Positions 24,156 through 31,529 of a DNA stretch of 38,080 nucleotides are shown here, piece by piece (the stretch's first letter is position 1; each line of letters starts with the position of its first letter). The DNA is from Candidatus Zhuqueibacterota bacterium. GTDB taxonomy: Bacteria; BS750m-G25. The notes under the pieces were generated by a model that saw only the letters and a list, made by a program, of their open reading frames with translations, did not search any database and was not told where the DNA came from. The stretch is from assembly GCA_016783505.1 (NCBI GenBank), contig JADHWK010000020.1, positions 1 to 38,080 on the forward strand, written 5' to 3'. Both the position numbers and the translations under genes were made by a program.

Positions 24156-24167
24156 GTCTGCCTCCTT

Positions 24168-24320
24168 TCAGTTTTTACCGGTTGTCACATATTTGTCATA
24201 AACAGCCTGAGCCATCGCCTCTTCTACATAGTCGCTCATGATAAACCGGATAGCCATCAAGCACCTCTTATGGATTATAAAATTGGAAATGCAGTGGTCT
24301 GCAAAGAATCTCAAACTCAT
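24168..24320 (-). pseudogene. Remnant ORF: DUF5615-like toxin N-terminus joined to HicB-like antitoxin N-terminus
   Basis: A 50-codon frame starts with an ATG overlapping the stop of the DUF433 gene (ATGA). Its first residues, MSLRFFADHCISNFII, look like the N-terminus of DUF5615 PIN-like (VapC45-type) toxins, which commonly follow DUF433 antitoxins. After about 21 residues the frame continues from an internal ATG with its own RBS (GAGGTG, 4 nt before) as MAIRFIMSDYVEEAMAQAVY, resembling the N-terminus of one HicB antitoxin group. It then stops after DKYVTTGKN, well short of either family. The nuclease residues of the toxin would be missing. The coding signs (ATGA coupling, internal RBS) are seen directly; the two family assignments are from memory of related sequences and are moderately sure. 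Confidence 0.55.
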
Positions 24321-24544
24321 GAAACGGTGACCTCAAATTCTGATAACTCCCGGGCGTAATCCAAACAAGTATCAATCTGTTTCTTTGTGAGGTCTGGAAA
24401 CTCCTCTATTATTTCCCCGACAGAGTTACCCGCAGCTAAATATCCGAGGATAAGGCTAACTGGAATTCTGGTCCCTCTGATTCGTGGCTTACCCCGAAGC
24501 ACTTCAGGAGTGCTTACAATATGCTCCCTCCAGCCTATTTGCAT
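24317..24544 (-). CDS. DUF433 family antitoxin-like protein (VapB45-type)
   Basis: A 75-aa protein of the DUF433 family, HTH-containing antitoxins usually paired with DUF5615 PIN-like toxins. The signature runs I-x-x-x-P-x-V-x-x-G-K-P-x-I-x-G-T-R-I-P-V: STPEVLRGKPRIRGTRIPVS near 11-30, then LILGYLAAGNSVGEIIEEFP, and the helix KKQIDTCLDYARE. The frame opens to 24589, but the ATG at 24544 has GGAGG 5 nt upstream. It overlaps the next reading frame by 4 bp (ATGA), the usual antitoxin-toxin coupling; that frame is truncated, so this looks like an orphan antitoxin. Confidence 0.88.
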   Translation of the reverse strand: MQIGWREHIVSTPEVLRGKPRIRGTRIPVSLILGYLAAGNSVGEIIEEFPDLTKKQIDTCLDYARELSEFEVTVS

Positions 24545-24591
24545 ATTTTCCTCCTTTTTCAATTTTGAAGATAAAACCGATATCCCCATCC

Positions 24592-25431
24592 TTATCCATA
24601 GGAATGTTCCCCCCCTAAAAAGATATTACCGAAGAAGGAGAGCAACACCATGATAAATCCGATGATTGACATGATTGCCGCCCTATTACCCTGCCACTTT
24701 TTCTGGTAACGGGCGTGGAGGTAGCCAGTATAGAAGAGCCAGATAATCAGCGACCCCACCTCCTTGGGGTCCCATCCCCAGAAGGAGCCCCAGGCGTTGT
24801 AGGCCCAGATAGCCCCGGCGAACAGGGCTCCGATGGTGAATAAGGGGTAGCCGAGACAGATGGCCCGGTAGCTGATGGCGTCCAAAACTTCAAGCGAAGG
24901 CAGGGAGCCAACGGTAGAAGCCGGATTGCTCATAGCCCCACGCCTGTTTCGGATCAAGGGCATTATCAAGTACATAATACTAACCCCGCAGGCCACCGCA
25001 AAGGCTCCCTCTCCTAAAGCGGCCATTGACACGTGTATGGTCAACCAGTAGCTCTGGAGAGCGGGAACCAACTGTTGTTCGATCTGCTTAGGCAGCAATG
25101 ATGCTGAGACCATTAGAACAAACACCAACGGGGCCACGAACGTCCCCACAATGGGTTTTTTGTATTTCAAAACAATAATGACAAATGAGAACACCGCCAT
25201 CCAGGCCATCAGTAATGCGAACTCATACATGTTGGCCAAGGGCATCCGACCGGCCAGCATCCAGCGTACGATGATCCCCAGCGTCAACGGAATGAATCCT
25301 ACCAACAACAATCCCATCGCTACCTTAACGACAGCATCCTTTCTAATCCCCAAATAGAATGAAAAAACGATAAAACTGGCAAAATAGAACCAGAACGCTA
25401 TCCAGAAGAAGGTCACGTCTAATGATACCAT
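24592..25431 (-). CDS. ccsB: Cytochrome c biogenesis protein CcsB/ResC (CcsA family)
   Basis: Multi-pass membrane protein (279 aa) that with ResB delivers and attaches haem to apocytochromes c (system II). About eight hydrophobic segments are visible. The tryptophan-rich haem-handling motif WGWDPKEVGS starts at 218, flanked by candidate haem-ligand histidines H133 (TIHVSM) and H239 (YLHAR); H276 lies near the end (GGEHSYG). The ATG at 25431 has AAGGA about 7 nt upstream and lies 15 bp after resB's stop, so the two form an operon. No cytochrome c gene is in the window; clients must be elsewhere. Confidence 0.93.
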   Translation of the reverse strand: MVSLDVTFFWIAFWFYFASFIVFSFYLGIRKDAVVKVAMGLLLVGFIPLTLGIIVRWMLAGRMPLANMYEFALLMAWMAVFSFVIIVLKYKKPIVGTFVAPLVFVLMVSASLLPKQIEQQLVPALQSYWLTIHVSMAALGEGAFAVACGVSIMYLIMPLIRNRRGAMSNPASTVGSLPSLEVLDAISYRAICLGYPLFTIGALFAGAIWAYNAWGSFWGWDPKEVGSLIIWLFYTGYLHARYQKKWQGNRAAIMSIIGFIMVLLSFFGNIFLGGEHSYG

Positions 25432-25446
25432 TGATATTTCCTTAAA

Positions 25447-26790
25447 TTATGCTTTTAAGTTTCTAACAATGGTTTTGAACTCGTTTTCGAAATCCACCGC
25501 ATTTTTGTGGGCCACGCCCCCGACGGTCAGCTCATATTGATGATCACCCCGTTCCCGGACCACCGCCCAGATACGCCGGTGATTGAAATAAAAGGCCAAC
25601 ACCAGTCCCAAACTCATGATGCTGATTCCCGTCCAGATTAAAAAACCCCCGGGCACCGTGGTCACCTCCAGCCCCGTTATCAACAACGGCTCGAAATCCT
25701 TCAGGATGAAGGAATAAGCCTCCCGCTCAACCCAGTGCATTTCGGGGAATTTTAAGAAGGCCCATTGGTGGTACAGTTCCTCCCCATCTTTGAGCACTTC
25801 AATCAATACCGCCGGATTCCGGGGCTCGTTGGACCCTAACCGCGCACGTCCACCTTCCCCCAATTTAAAATCGGCAAGAAAGCGATCCACCTTAAAGGTA
25901 AGGTTCATATTTGGTAAAGAAATTTCCTGTTGAAAGGGGGCTTTTATCGTGGTCACCCATTGATTTTCGGGGTCCCGAATCTCTACCGTCGCCGACCTTA
26001 AGGTATCGGGTTTCAGGTTGTAAGAGGCCTGATAAAAATTGAATCCCTGATAGCGGAGGGGAGAATTCACCTCTATCCTTTTCCTCAATATTTCATCCCC
26101 CCCCCTTAGAACGGTTAATTCAGAAATGTAATCCTTAATCCGGCCCTTTTCATTGTATTCAATTCGGAAATCATCAATACGCACCTGAAAGTCGGCCCCC
26201 GGGGGCCGGATGATTTCCCCGGGCGACCCATAGTGCATCACCGAATAGCCAAACAGGCTGATGATCAAACCTCCCAGGAAGAGAAGTAAAAGACCCAGAT
26301 GATTGAGCAGTGACCCCAGGCGGGAGACCCCTCCCTTTACGGCGGTTATCGCAACCCCATTGGGGATAGCCAATGTGTTGAGACGATACCCCTTAAGATG
26401 ATGACGTAGTCGCCTTTCAAAACCATCCCCCTGCAGTGTCAATGATCGGGAAAATCTTAGCCGTTTAATTTCCTCGGCTTCGGTTTTAAAGGTGGGCCTG
26501 CCAAAGGCCAATTTAAGGATTGACCGGAGGCGGCTGACCAGACAGACAAACAGGCTCAACGCCAGAATAGATAGGGGAACCTGATACCATAAGGATCGAA
26601 AAGGATCGTAACGGCTATGAAATACCTCCCCGATGATCACCCCGATGATGGAAAGGACGGCCACCACAATCAACAGGGTAATCCCGAATTTCATGGAATT
26701 CAGGGTATTCCATATCCCCAGTAATAAGACCCTTTTCTTTATTTCACTATTAAAACCCGTGTTTGTAAACTTAGCTCTGGTATAACCCAT
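25447..26790 (-). CDS. resB: Cytochrome c biogenesis protein ResB (Ccs1)
   Basis: Partner of CcsB in system II haem delivery (447 aa from the ATG at 26790). Three hydrophobic segments lie in the N-terminal half: TM1 in MKFGITLLIVVAVLSIIGVI near 34-53, TM2 near 67-84, TM3 near 160-178. A large periplasmic domain follows, with PGADFQVRIDDFRIEY, YQGFNFYQASY and IRDPENQWV, and a last TM near 385-405 (GGFLIWTGISIMSLGLVLAF). It overlaps nadD by 20 bp, so the start could be the ATG at 26790 or an in-frame GTG at 26796; neither has a strong RBS, fitting translational coupling. Confidence 0.88.
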   Translation of the reverse strand: MGYTRAKFTNTGFNSEIKKRVLLLGIWNTLNSMKFGITLLIVVAVLSIIGVIIGEVFHSRYDPFRSLWYQVPLSILALSLFVCLVSRLRSILKLAFGRPTFKTEAEEIKRLRFSRSLTLQGDGFERRLRHHLKGYRLNTLAIPNGVAITAVKGGVSRLGSLLNHLGLLLLFLGGLIISLFGYSVMHYGSPGEIIRPPGADFQVRIDDFRIEYNEKGRIKDYISELTVLRGGDEILRKRIEVNSPLRYQGFNFYQASYNLKPDTLRSATVEIRDPENQWVTTIKAPFQQEISLPNMNLTFKVDRFLADFKLGEGGRARLGSNEPRNPAVLIEVLKDGEELYHQWAFLKFPEMHWVEREAYSFILKDFEPLLITGLEVTTVPGGFLIWTGISIMSLGLVLAFYFNHRRIWAVVRERGDHQYELTVGGVAHKNAVDFENEFKTIVRNLKA

Positions 26791-27373
26791 GTTCACGGAT
26801 AAATTTCTCTACATTTTCAGGGACCAAATAACGTATGGAATCGCCGTTTCTGACCCGCCGGCGGATGTCGGTGGATGAGATCCCAATCAGGGGTTCTTCT
26901 ACAAAAATGATCTTCCGGCGATAGCGGGACTCGACTTGATCCAGGGTGAAACCGGGTCGGTTCATAACCACTACCCGGGCGAAATCAAACAAACGGTCGG
27001 GGCTTTTCCAGTTTTCTAAATCCAACAAACTGTCCGCCCCGATAATCAGGAAAAGCTCATAGTCAGGGTCAGGATAAAGACGGCGTAGTTCCGTCAGGGT
27101 CTCTACAGTAAAGGAAATCCGTCTGGCTTTGACTTCGAGGGGGGAAAGTTCAAAGTAGGGATTCCCTGAGATAACCGCCTCTACCATTTGATAGCGCAGC
27201 CGCCGGTCGGAGACAGCGGGTAATTGCTTATGGGGGGGAGATCCAGCCGGCATGAAGATCACCTTTTCTAACCCCAGTAGTTCCCTCACCCTCTCGGCCC
27301 ATATCATATGACCTATATGCACAGGGTCGAACGTGCCCCCAAACAGCCCAATGTTAATTACTCGAGTTCCCAT
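26771..27373 (-). CDS. nadD: Nicotinate-nucleotide adenylyltransferase
   Basis: Adenylates nicotinate mononucleotide to NaAD with ATP, shared by NAD synthesis and salvage. At 200 aa it has the nucleotidyltransferase motif GGTFDPVHIGH at 12-22, MPAGSPPHK, LIIGADSLLDLENWK, and the second signature ISSTDIRRRV before the C-terminal helix. It overlaps bamD upstream and resB downstream by 20 bp each. The ATG at 27373 has only a weak AAGG close by, so coupled translation is likely. With the nicotinamidase and nicotinate phosphoribosyltransferase at 16.4-18.2 kb it gives the route from nicotinamide to NaAD. Confidence 0.94.
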   Translation of the reverse strand: MGTRVINIGLFGGTFDPVHIGHMIWAERVRELLGLEKVIFMPAGSPPHKQLPAVSDRRLRYQMVEAVISGNPYFELSPLEVKARRISFTVETLTELRRLYPDPDYELFLIIGADSLLDLENWKSPDRLFDFARVVVMNRPGFTLDQVESRYRRKIIFVEEPLIGISSTDIRRRVRNGDSIRYLVPENVEKFIREHGLYQS

Positions 27374-28169
27374 TACCTTTCTTACCCTTCCCTTCTAGTT
27401 CGATAAGTCGGGAGTCTACGAGTCGTAATTTTTCCTGGGCCAACGCCACCCGGCTGTTATCCTCATATTTAGCCAAAAAGGTCTCGAATTCTTTCCTGGC
27501 CGCTTCATACTCCTTCAATTTCAAATAGGAATCCGCCTTTAGGAACTGGGCCCTGGGGGCGTAGTCGGTATCATAATAGCTTTCCAGAACCTCGTCAAAA
27601 TAGATTATGGCTGACCGGTAATACCCCATCCGAAAGTAAAGCTCCCCATTTTTGTACGCTTTCCTGGCCAGTTTCTTCCGACACTCGAACAGCTTTCCCT
27701 CTACTTCCCCTTTCATATCACTGTGGGGATAATCCTCCAGGAAGTATTGATACTTCTCTATGGCCTGATAGGTGTAGTCCTGATCTAACGCATATTTGGG
27801 GGATAGCTCAAAGTAGCAGAAACCCAGCTTATACATAGCCTGTTCCACTAAAGGACTCTGGGGCATGGTGGTCGTGAGCTTCTCATATTCCGAAGCGGCA
27901 AGAATGTATTCCCTCATCATGAAATGGGACTCGGCCAGATAGAACTGCACGCTATCCAATAATGTGCTTCCTGGAAAACTGAGCAGAATGGCCCGAAAGG
28001 CGTCCACCGCATCCAGATAATCCTCGTCCTCGAAGAGCTCCATGGCCCGATTAAAACTGGTTCTGACGTCTGGTTTTTCCTTGATATTTCGGCGGCTACA
28101 ACTGACCTGGAAAAGCAGGGTCAGAACAAGCAATGAATGCAGAAAAATTTTTTGGTAACAGTTAAACAT
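27354..28169 (-). CDS. bamD: Outer membrane assembly lipoprotein BamD-like (TPR)
   Basis: A 271-aa lipoprotein with a signal peptide and lipobox LFQVSC (C24 as the lipidated residue), followed by tetratricopeptide repeats. The first is FNRAMELFEDEDYLDAVDAF with a fitting partner helix; later ones contain AIEKYQYFLEDYPHSDMKGE, YRSAIIYFDEVLESYYDTDY and YEAARKEFETFLAKYEDNSR. Segments ending in YP-H/YPxS are typical of BamD/YfiO, which sits in the BAM complex inserting outer-membrane proteins. A general TPR lipoprotein is the alternative. It overlaps nadD by 20 bp. Several outer-membrane genes lie next to it. Confidence 0.85.
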   Translation of the reverse strand: MFNCYQKIFLHSLLVLTLLFQVSCSRRNIKEKPDVRTSFNRAMELFEDEDYLDAVDAFRAILLSFPGSTLLDSVQFYLAESHFMMREYILAASEYEKLTTTMPQSPLVEQAMYKLGFCYFELSPKYALDQDYTYQAIEKYQYFLEDYPHSDMKGEVEGKLFECRKKLARKAYKNGELYFRMGYYRSAIIYFDEVLESYYDTDYAPRAQFLKADSYLKLKEYEAARKEFETFLAKYEDNSRVALAQEKLRLVDSRLIELEGKGKKGNGNSSN

Positions 28170-28205
28170 AGACGTCTCGGAATTTCTAAAAAAGAACCAA
28201 ATAGT

Positions 28206-28526
28206 TTAACGACTACGCTGAGAATAAATAAGATAAACGGTTACCCCAATTAAGGTTATGATTAATATCGGTTCTATAACCCGTTTATAAACCGTATGTT
28301 CTTTTTTTGCTTCGTTAGGCTTCTCTTTCTCTGGGGCTTTCGGCTGATCCACGGGTATCTGATCCCCTGGATTGGCCTGACACTCAGGGGCATCCCTCAG
28401 ATCAACAGGTTTTTTCTCCCCATACGCCATGGCCGAAAGGGCATACCCCCAGCCTGAAACATAGAACAAAAACCAGAACACAAGTGGAACAAAAAGTATA
28501 CCTGATCTCAGGGATTTCCCTTGCAT
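28206..28526 (-). CDS. Small membrane protein, two helices and a proline-rich linker (106 aa)
   Basis: No family recognised. A hydrophobic N-terminal segment (about 9-30) could be a signal anchor or a cleaved signal peptide ending near GYALSA. A polar linker rich in Pro, Lys, Glu and Asp (about 36-75) follows, and a C-terminal helix (about 84-101, PILIITLIGVTVYLIY) ends in SQRSR. The ATG at 28526 starts one base after the stop of the PorV-like gene, so translation is coupled. It lies 37 bp ahead of bamD. By context it may belong to envelope biogenesis, but no function is claimed. Confidence 0.65.
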   Translation of the reverse strand: MQGKSLRSGILFVPLVFWFLFYVSGWGYALSAMAYGEKKPVDLRDAPECQANPGDQIPVDQPKAPEKEKPNEAKKEHTVYKRVIEPILIITLIGVTVYLIYSQRSR

Positions 28527-28527
28527 C

Positions 28528-29571
28528 TCAGATTCTGAAGTTGATGGTTAAAAAATGCCAATTTATATTCTCTGAATTGCTTTCTTCTCTTACAAAGGCG
28601 TAGTTAACCAGGTAGTTGGGTTGTTTCAACCAATTCTTTTTCTTCTTGAACCTGTTTAGATCAACCAGACCCACCCCGCCGGAAAACACATACCCCCCGC
28701 CAGGCTTTTTTCTAAAAGCCCCAGCCCTAAGGGCTAGGTGGGTGATGACCACCCGTTCAAATCCCAGATGCAGTTCCCGGGTGGCCAATGTTGTATCTCC
28801 AGCCAGGTTTCTCAAATCAACCGCCACGGTCGTTTTACCATCGGGGTGGAGAGAAAGGCCCACATTGACTGTCTCGTCATCGAGGCGTTCCAATTGATTG
28901 CGAAAATTCGACCAATCGTTGGGGAGGTTGATGAAAAATACCCCTATACTATATCTATCGTTGGGCACCAACAGCACACCATAACTGCTGCCGAGAGGGG
29001 ATTTTTGGTCCCCTTTAACCAACAGACTTCCCGACATCCCCAGGGCAATGCGTTCATCCAGTCTTAACGTAACCGCCAGGGTGTGGGAATAGTTCTTCCT
29101 GAAGGGCCCACTTGGAAAGAAGGCCTCCCCCTTGTCGGAATCGCTAAGATCCAGGCTTTCTTCCCCCAGGAGAAGACCTATATCGAGATTTCTGAAGGAA
29201 ACCGTGAAGGATTTCAGGGTTGCCGTCACCGCCTCAAGAAAATTTTTCCCCGGTTCTTCATCCCCACCCCCGAGCAACCTGTTTTCTGTCAGGATGACGG
29301 CTGGAGACACGGGGTTCAAGTAATATGAGAAGCGGTACCCCCGCCAAACCTGGACCAGGGACAGGGTGGCCGGGTTAAAAGTTATGGATGGGAGATCACC
29401 TGAAATCGCCGAAAAAGCCCCACCCATAGCCACCAACCTGCTTTTGGATGAGCTTACCGTAAGGTAGCAGATACTATCCACCGATCCGGTTTTCCCCGAG
29501 GCCGGCAAATAGAGAAAAACGGCAACTACCCAGAGTAACAAGAGCTTAAGTTTTTGGTTACTGTTCAACAC
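28528..29571 (-). CDS. PorV/PorQ-like outer-membrane beta-barrel protein
   Basis: A 347-aa exported protein with a signal peptide (about 1-27, ending near PASGK). The start of the mature part, SRLVAMGGAFSAISGDLPSI then FNPATL, fits the G-A-x-G-G-A-F-x-A...N-P-A-x-L pattern of PorV/PorQ/UPF0164 proteins, FadL-like 14-strand barrels; PorV takes part in type IX secretion and relatives serve other roles. Alternating strands follow to a C-terminus ending in Ile. No other type IX component is in the window, so the role is open. The start is GTG at 29571 with GAGG about 4 nt upstream. The next gene starts 1 bp after its stop. Confidence 0.78.
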   Translation of the reverse strand: MLNSNQKLKLLLLWVVAVFLYLPASGKTGSVDSICYLTVSSSKSRLVAMGGAFSAISGDLPSITFNPATLSLVQVWRGYRFSYYLNPVSPAVILTENRLLGGGDEEPGKNFLEAVTATLKSFTVSFRNLDIGLLLGEESLDLSDSDKGEAFFPSGPFRKNYSHTLAVTLRLDERIALGMSGSLLVKGDQKSPLGSSYGVLLVPNDRYSIGVFFINLPNDWSNFRNQLERLDDETVNVGLSLHPDGKTTVAVDLRNLAGDTTLATRELHLGFERVVITHLALRAGAFRKKPGGGYVFSGGVGLVDLNRFKKKKNWLKQPNYLVNYAFVREESNSENINWHFLTINFRI

Positions 29572-29878
29572 GGAACCTCACTAACTCCTCTCTGGAAATT
29601 CAATAATCTGGACTAAGGACCCCAATCAGTCGGGCGGGCCTGTTGCAGAACTATCGCAATTGATAATTTAGGGGTTATTTTAAAACCGCTCTAAAGAGCG
29701 GTTCTGGTTAACTAATTGCTAAACAAAACGTTAACCAGTCCGCAGTTGCCCGCCTAGGGTAGGAGGCTACGCTCAACCTTATCCCGATGGTTCGGGATAG
29801 GTTCTGGACATTAGCAACTTTTACTAGCTGTGCCACAGACCCGGGCGCCTGACCGATTCATTGGAGTTATATTCTTGT
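29572..29878. repeat. Repeat-rich spacer downstream of lnt
   Basis: No gene is seen. AACCGCTCT-AA-AGAGCGGTT (29684-29703) is followed by CTGGTTAAC (29704-29712), which pairs with GTTAACCAG (29730-29738). The first 28 bp recur inverted at 31465-31493 on the other side of lnt. ATCCCGA-TGGT-TCGGGAT (29781-29798) is the dispersed tetraloop hairpin, here extended by AACCT/AGGTT. Confidence 0.65.
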
Positions 29879-31435
29879 TTAGGATAGGAATTGATTCCTA
29901 TCCGCATTTCGAACCTTCAGAATAAAGCTCACCAGAACAAACAGGACACTTATCACCATCATTAACCGGGCAAACAGGTTACCGTGGGAAGTGTAGAACG
30001 TTTTGGCGCTCACCAAGGGTATTTCATTCACGATGGTGGTTCTTTCGAAGAGCGCTGTTTGGAATTGAACCCTGCCGTAGGGATCAATGAAGAGGGAAAC
30101 CCCGGTGTTCGCACAGCGGGCCACTGGCCGGCGGTTTTCCACCGCCCGCAGGACGGCAAACCGGGCATGCTGTTCCGCCTCTGGGGTACGACCGAACCAG
30201 GCATCATTGGTAATATTGACCAGAAGATCGGCCCCCTCTTTTACAAACCGACGCACCAGATCGGGAAAAATGAATTCAAAGCAGATGGATGCGGAAAAGG
30301 AAAACGCCTGGCTTCCCGATAGCTGAAAGACCCGCCAGTCTTCACCCGGAGCAAATTCAGCCTGGCCAAAATTTAAACGACCCAGAAAAGGAAAATAGCG
30401 CTGAAAAGGCACCCTCTCCCCGAAGGGTACCAATTGAATCTTTGAATATTCTTCGATATTCGGGTTCCTGGGTTTAAACAAAAAGGCGGAGTTGTAAACC
30501 CGTCTTTCTCCCCCGGACAAAAATCGGTAATCGGGTGTCCCGGTAAACAGGGGAACTTCCATAGAATCCACCAACGCCCGAAGGTACTCATAATATTTTT
30601 TCTTATAACGGATATAATGGGGAACCGCCGTCTCCGGCCAGATGATAAGATCTGGTTTCTGGGATAAGATCTTTTCCGTGTCCTGGCGGTAGATCTCCAG
30701 CGAATAGCGAACCGGGAGGCTCCACTTATCCTCGGGGTCAATGTTCCCCTGGATGAGGGCCACCCTTATCCCGGGATCATTGGGGTTCTGCGAGGGAATG
30801 ACCGCTTTTCCATAACCATAGGGAAAAGCAAACGCAAGGGCCAAAGAGGTTAAGGATATCCAGGGAACTTTCCCTTTTAACAGGCCTTTGAATACCCAAA
30901 AGAGCAGGACATTTATCAGGACAACCCAGAAGGATATTCCGAACACCCCGGTGAATTCAGCAAACTGGATGAAGTTCAGATAGAACGTCTGTGTATTGCC
31001 CAGATCCTGCCATGGAAAACCCAACTCCCCGATAGACTTCTGGTATTCCAACGTCCCCCACAGAAAAGGGGCCATGACGTAGGACCCCCATTTTAAGTAA
31101 CGCTGGACCAACTGGAACAGAAGACCAAATATTCCAAAGTAAAGCGAAAGATAAAGCACCCCTATCACCATGGAGATGATGGCTAATATGGGTGTAGCTC
31201 CTCGGTTGAAGGCGATCCAAAAAAGGGTACACCCGTTGAAGACCAGGCCGGATAGATAACAAAATCCAAAGGACTCGGCGGGCGATTTGCCTTCTAAAAG
31301 AAAGAAAAGAGGAATCAACCCTAGATAAGCCAAAAAACCTGTCTTGAACGGGGGAAAGGCCAAAGCCAGGAGAAATCCCGTCAGCAGGGAAAGCAGCAGG
31401 GCCTTGTGCTTTGCTGTATTTATGGAAAGGTCCAA
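29879..31435 (-). CDS. lnt: Apolipoprotein N-acyltransferase
   Basis: Adds the third acyl chain to lipoproteins in the inner membrane, as needed for Gram-negative lipoproteins such as BamD. At 518 aa it has about six N-terminal membrane helices, a periplasmic nitrilase-like domain from about 225 to 485, and a last helix near 488-508. The catalytic triad is complete: E268 (IIWPETAVPHY), K332 (YSKIQLVPFGERVPF) and C385 (SASICFEFIFPD). NITNDAWFGRTPEAEQH and ENRRPVARCANTGVS follow. The start is TTG at 31435 with AGGGG 7 nt upstream. The last codons lie in a palindrome (29880-29902, arms GGATAGGAAT/ATTCCTATCC). Inverted copies of a spacer repeat flank the gene. Confidence 0.95.
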   Translation of the reverse strand: MDLSINTAKHKALLLSLLTGFLLALAFPPFKTGFLAYLGLIPLFFLLEGKSPAESFGFCYLSGLVFNGCTLFWIAFNRGATPILAIISMVIGVLYLSLYFGIFGLLFQLVQRYLKWGSYVMAPFLWGTLEYQKSIGELGFPWQDLGNTQTFYLNFIQFAEFTGVFGISFWVVLINVLLFWVFKGLLKGKVPWISLTSLALAFAFPYGYGKAVIPSQNPNDPGIRVALIQGNIDPEDKWSLPVRYSLEIYRQDTEKILSQKPDLIIWPETAVPHYIRYKKKYYEYLRALVDSMEVPLFTGTPDYRFLSGGERRVYNSAFLFKPRNPNIEEYSKIQLVPFGERVPFQRYFPFLGRLNFGQAEFAPGEDWRVFQLSGSQAFSFSASICFEFIFPDLVRRFVKEGADLLVNITNDAWFGRTPEAEQHARFAVLRAVENRRPVARCANTGVSLFIDPYGRVQFQTALFERTTIVNEIPLVSAKTFYTSHGNLFARLMMVISVLFVLVSFILKVRNADRNQFLS

Positions 31436-31464
31436 TCAAAAACCCCTAGTTATGGAAGCAGCTA

Positions 31465-31493
31465 TTAACCAGAACCGCTTCTTTAGAGCGGTT
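31465..31493. repeat. Inverted copy of the 29684 repeat, upstream of lnt
   Basis: Read on the minus strand this is AACCGCTCTAAAGAAGCGG then TTCTGGTTAA, the same as 29684-29711 with one extra base. The two copies are in opposite orientation on either side of lnt. Confidence 0.65.
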
Positions 31494-31529
31494 CATAAGA
31501 ATAATTTTTATATCAATTATTAAACGCTA

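Noticed and set aside
29880-29902. Palindrome at the end of lnt as an intrinsic terminator
   Set aside because: It overlaps the last codons of lnt and has no T-run downstream.
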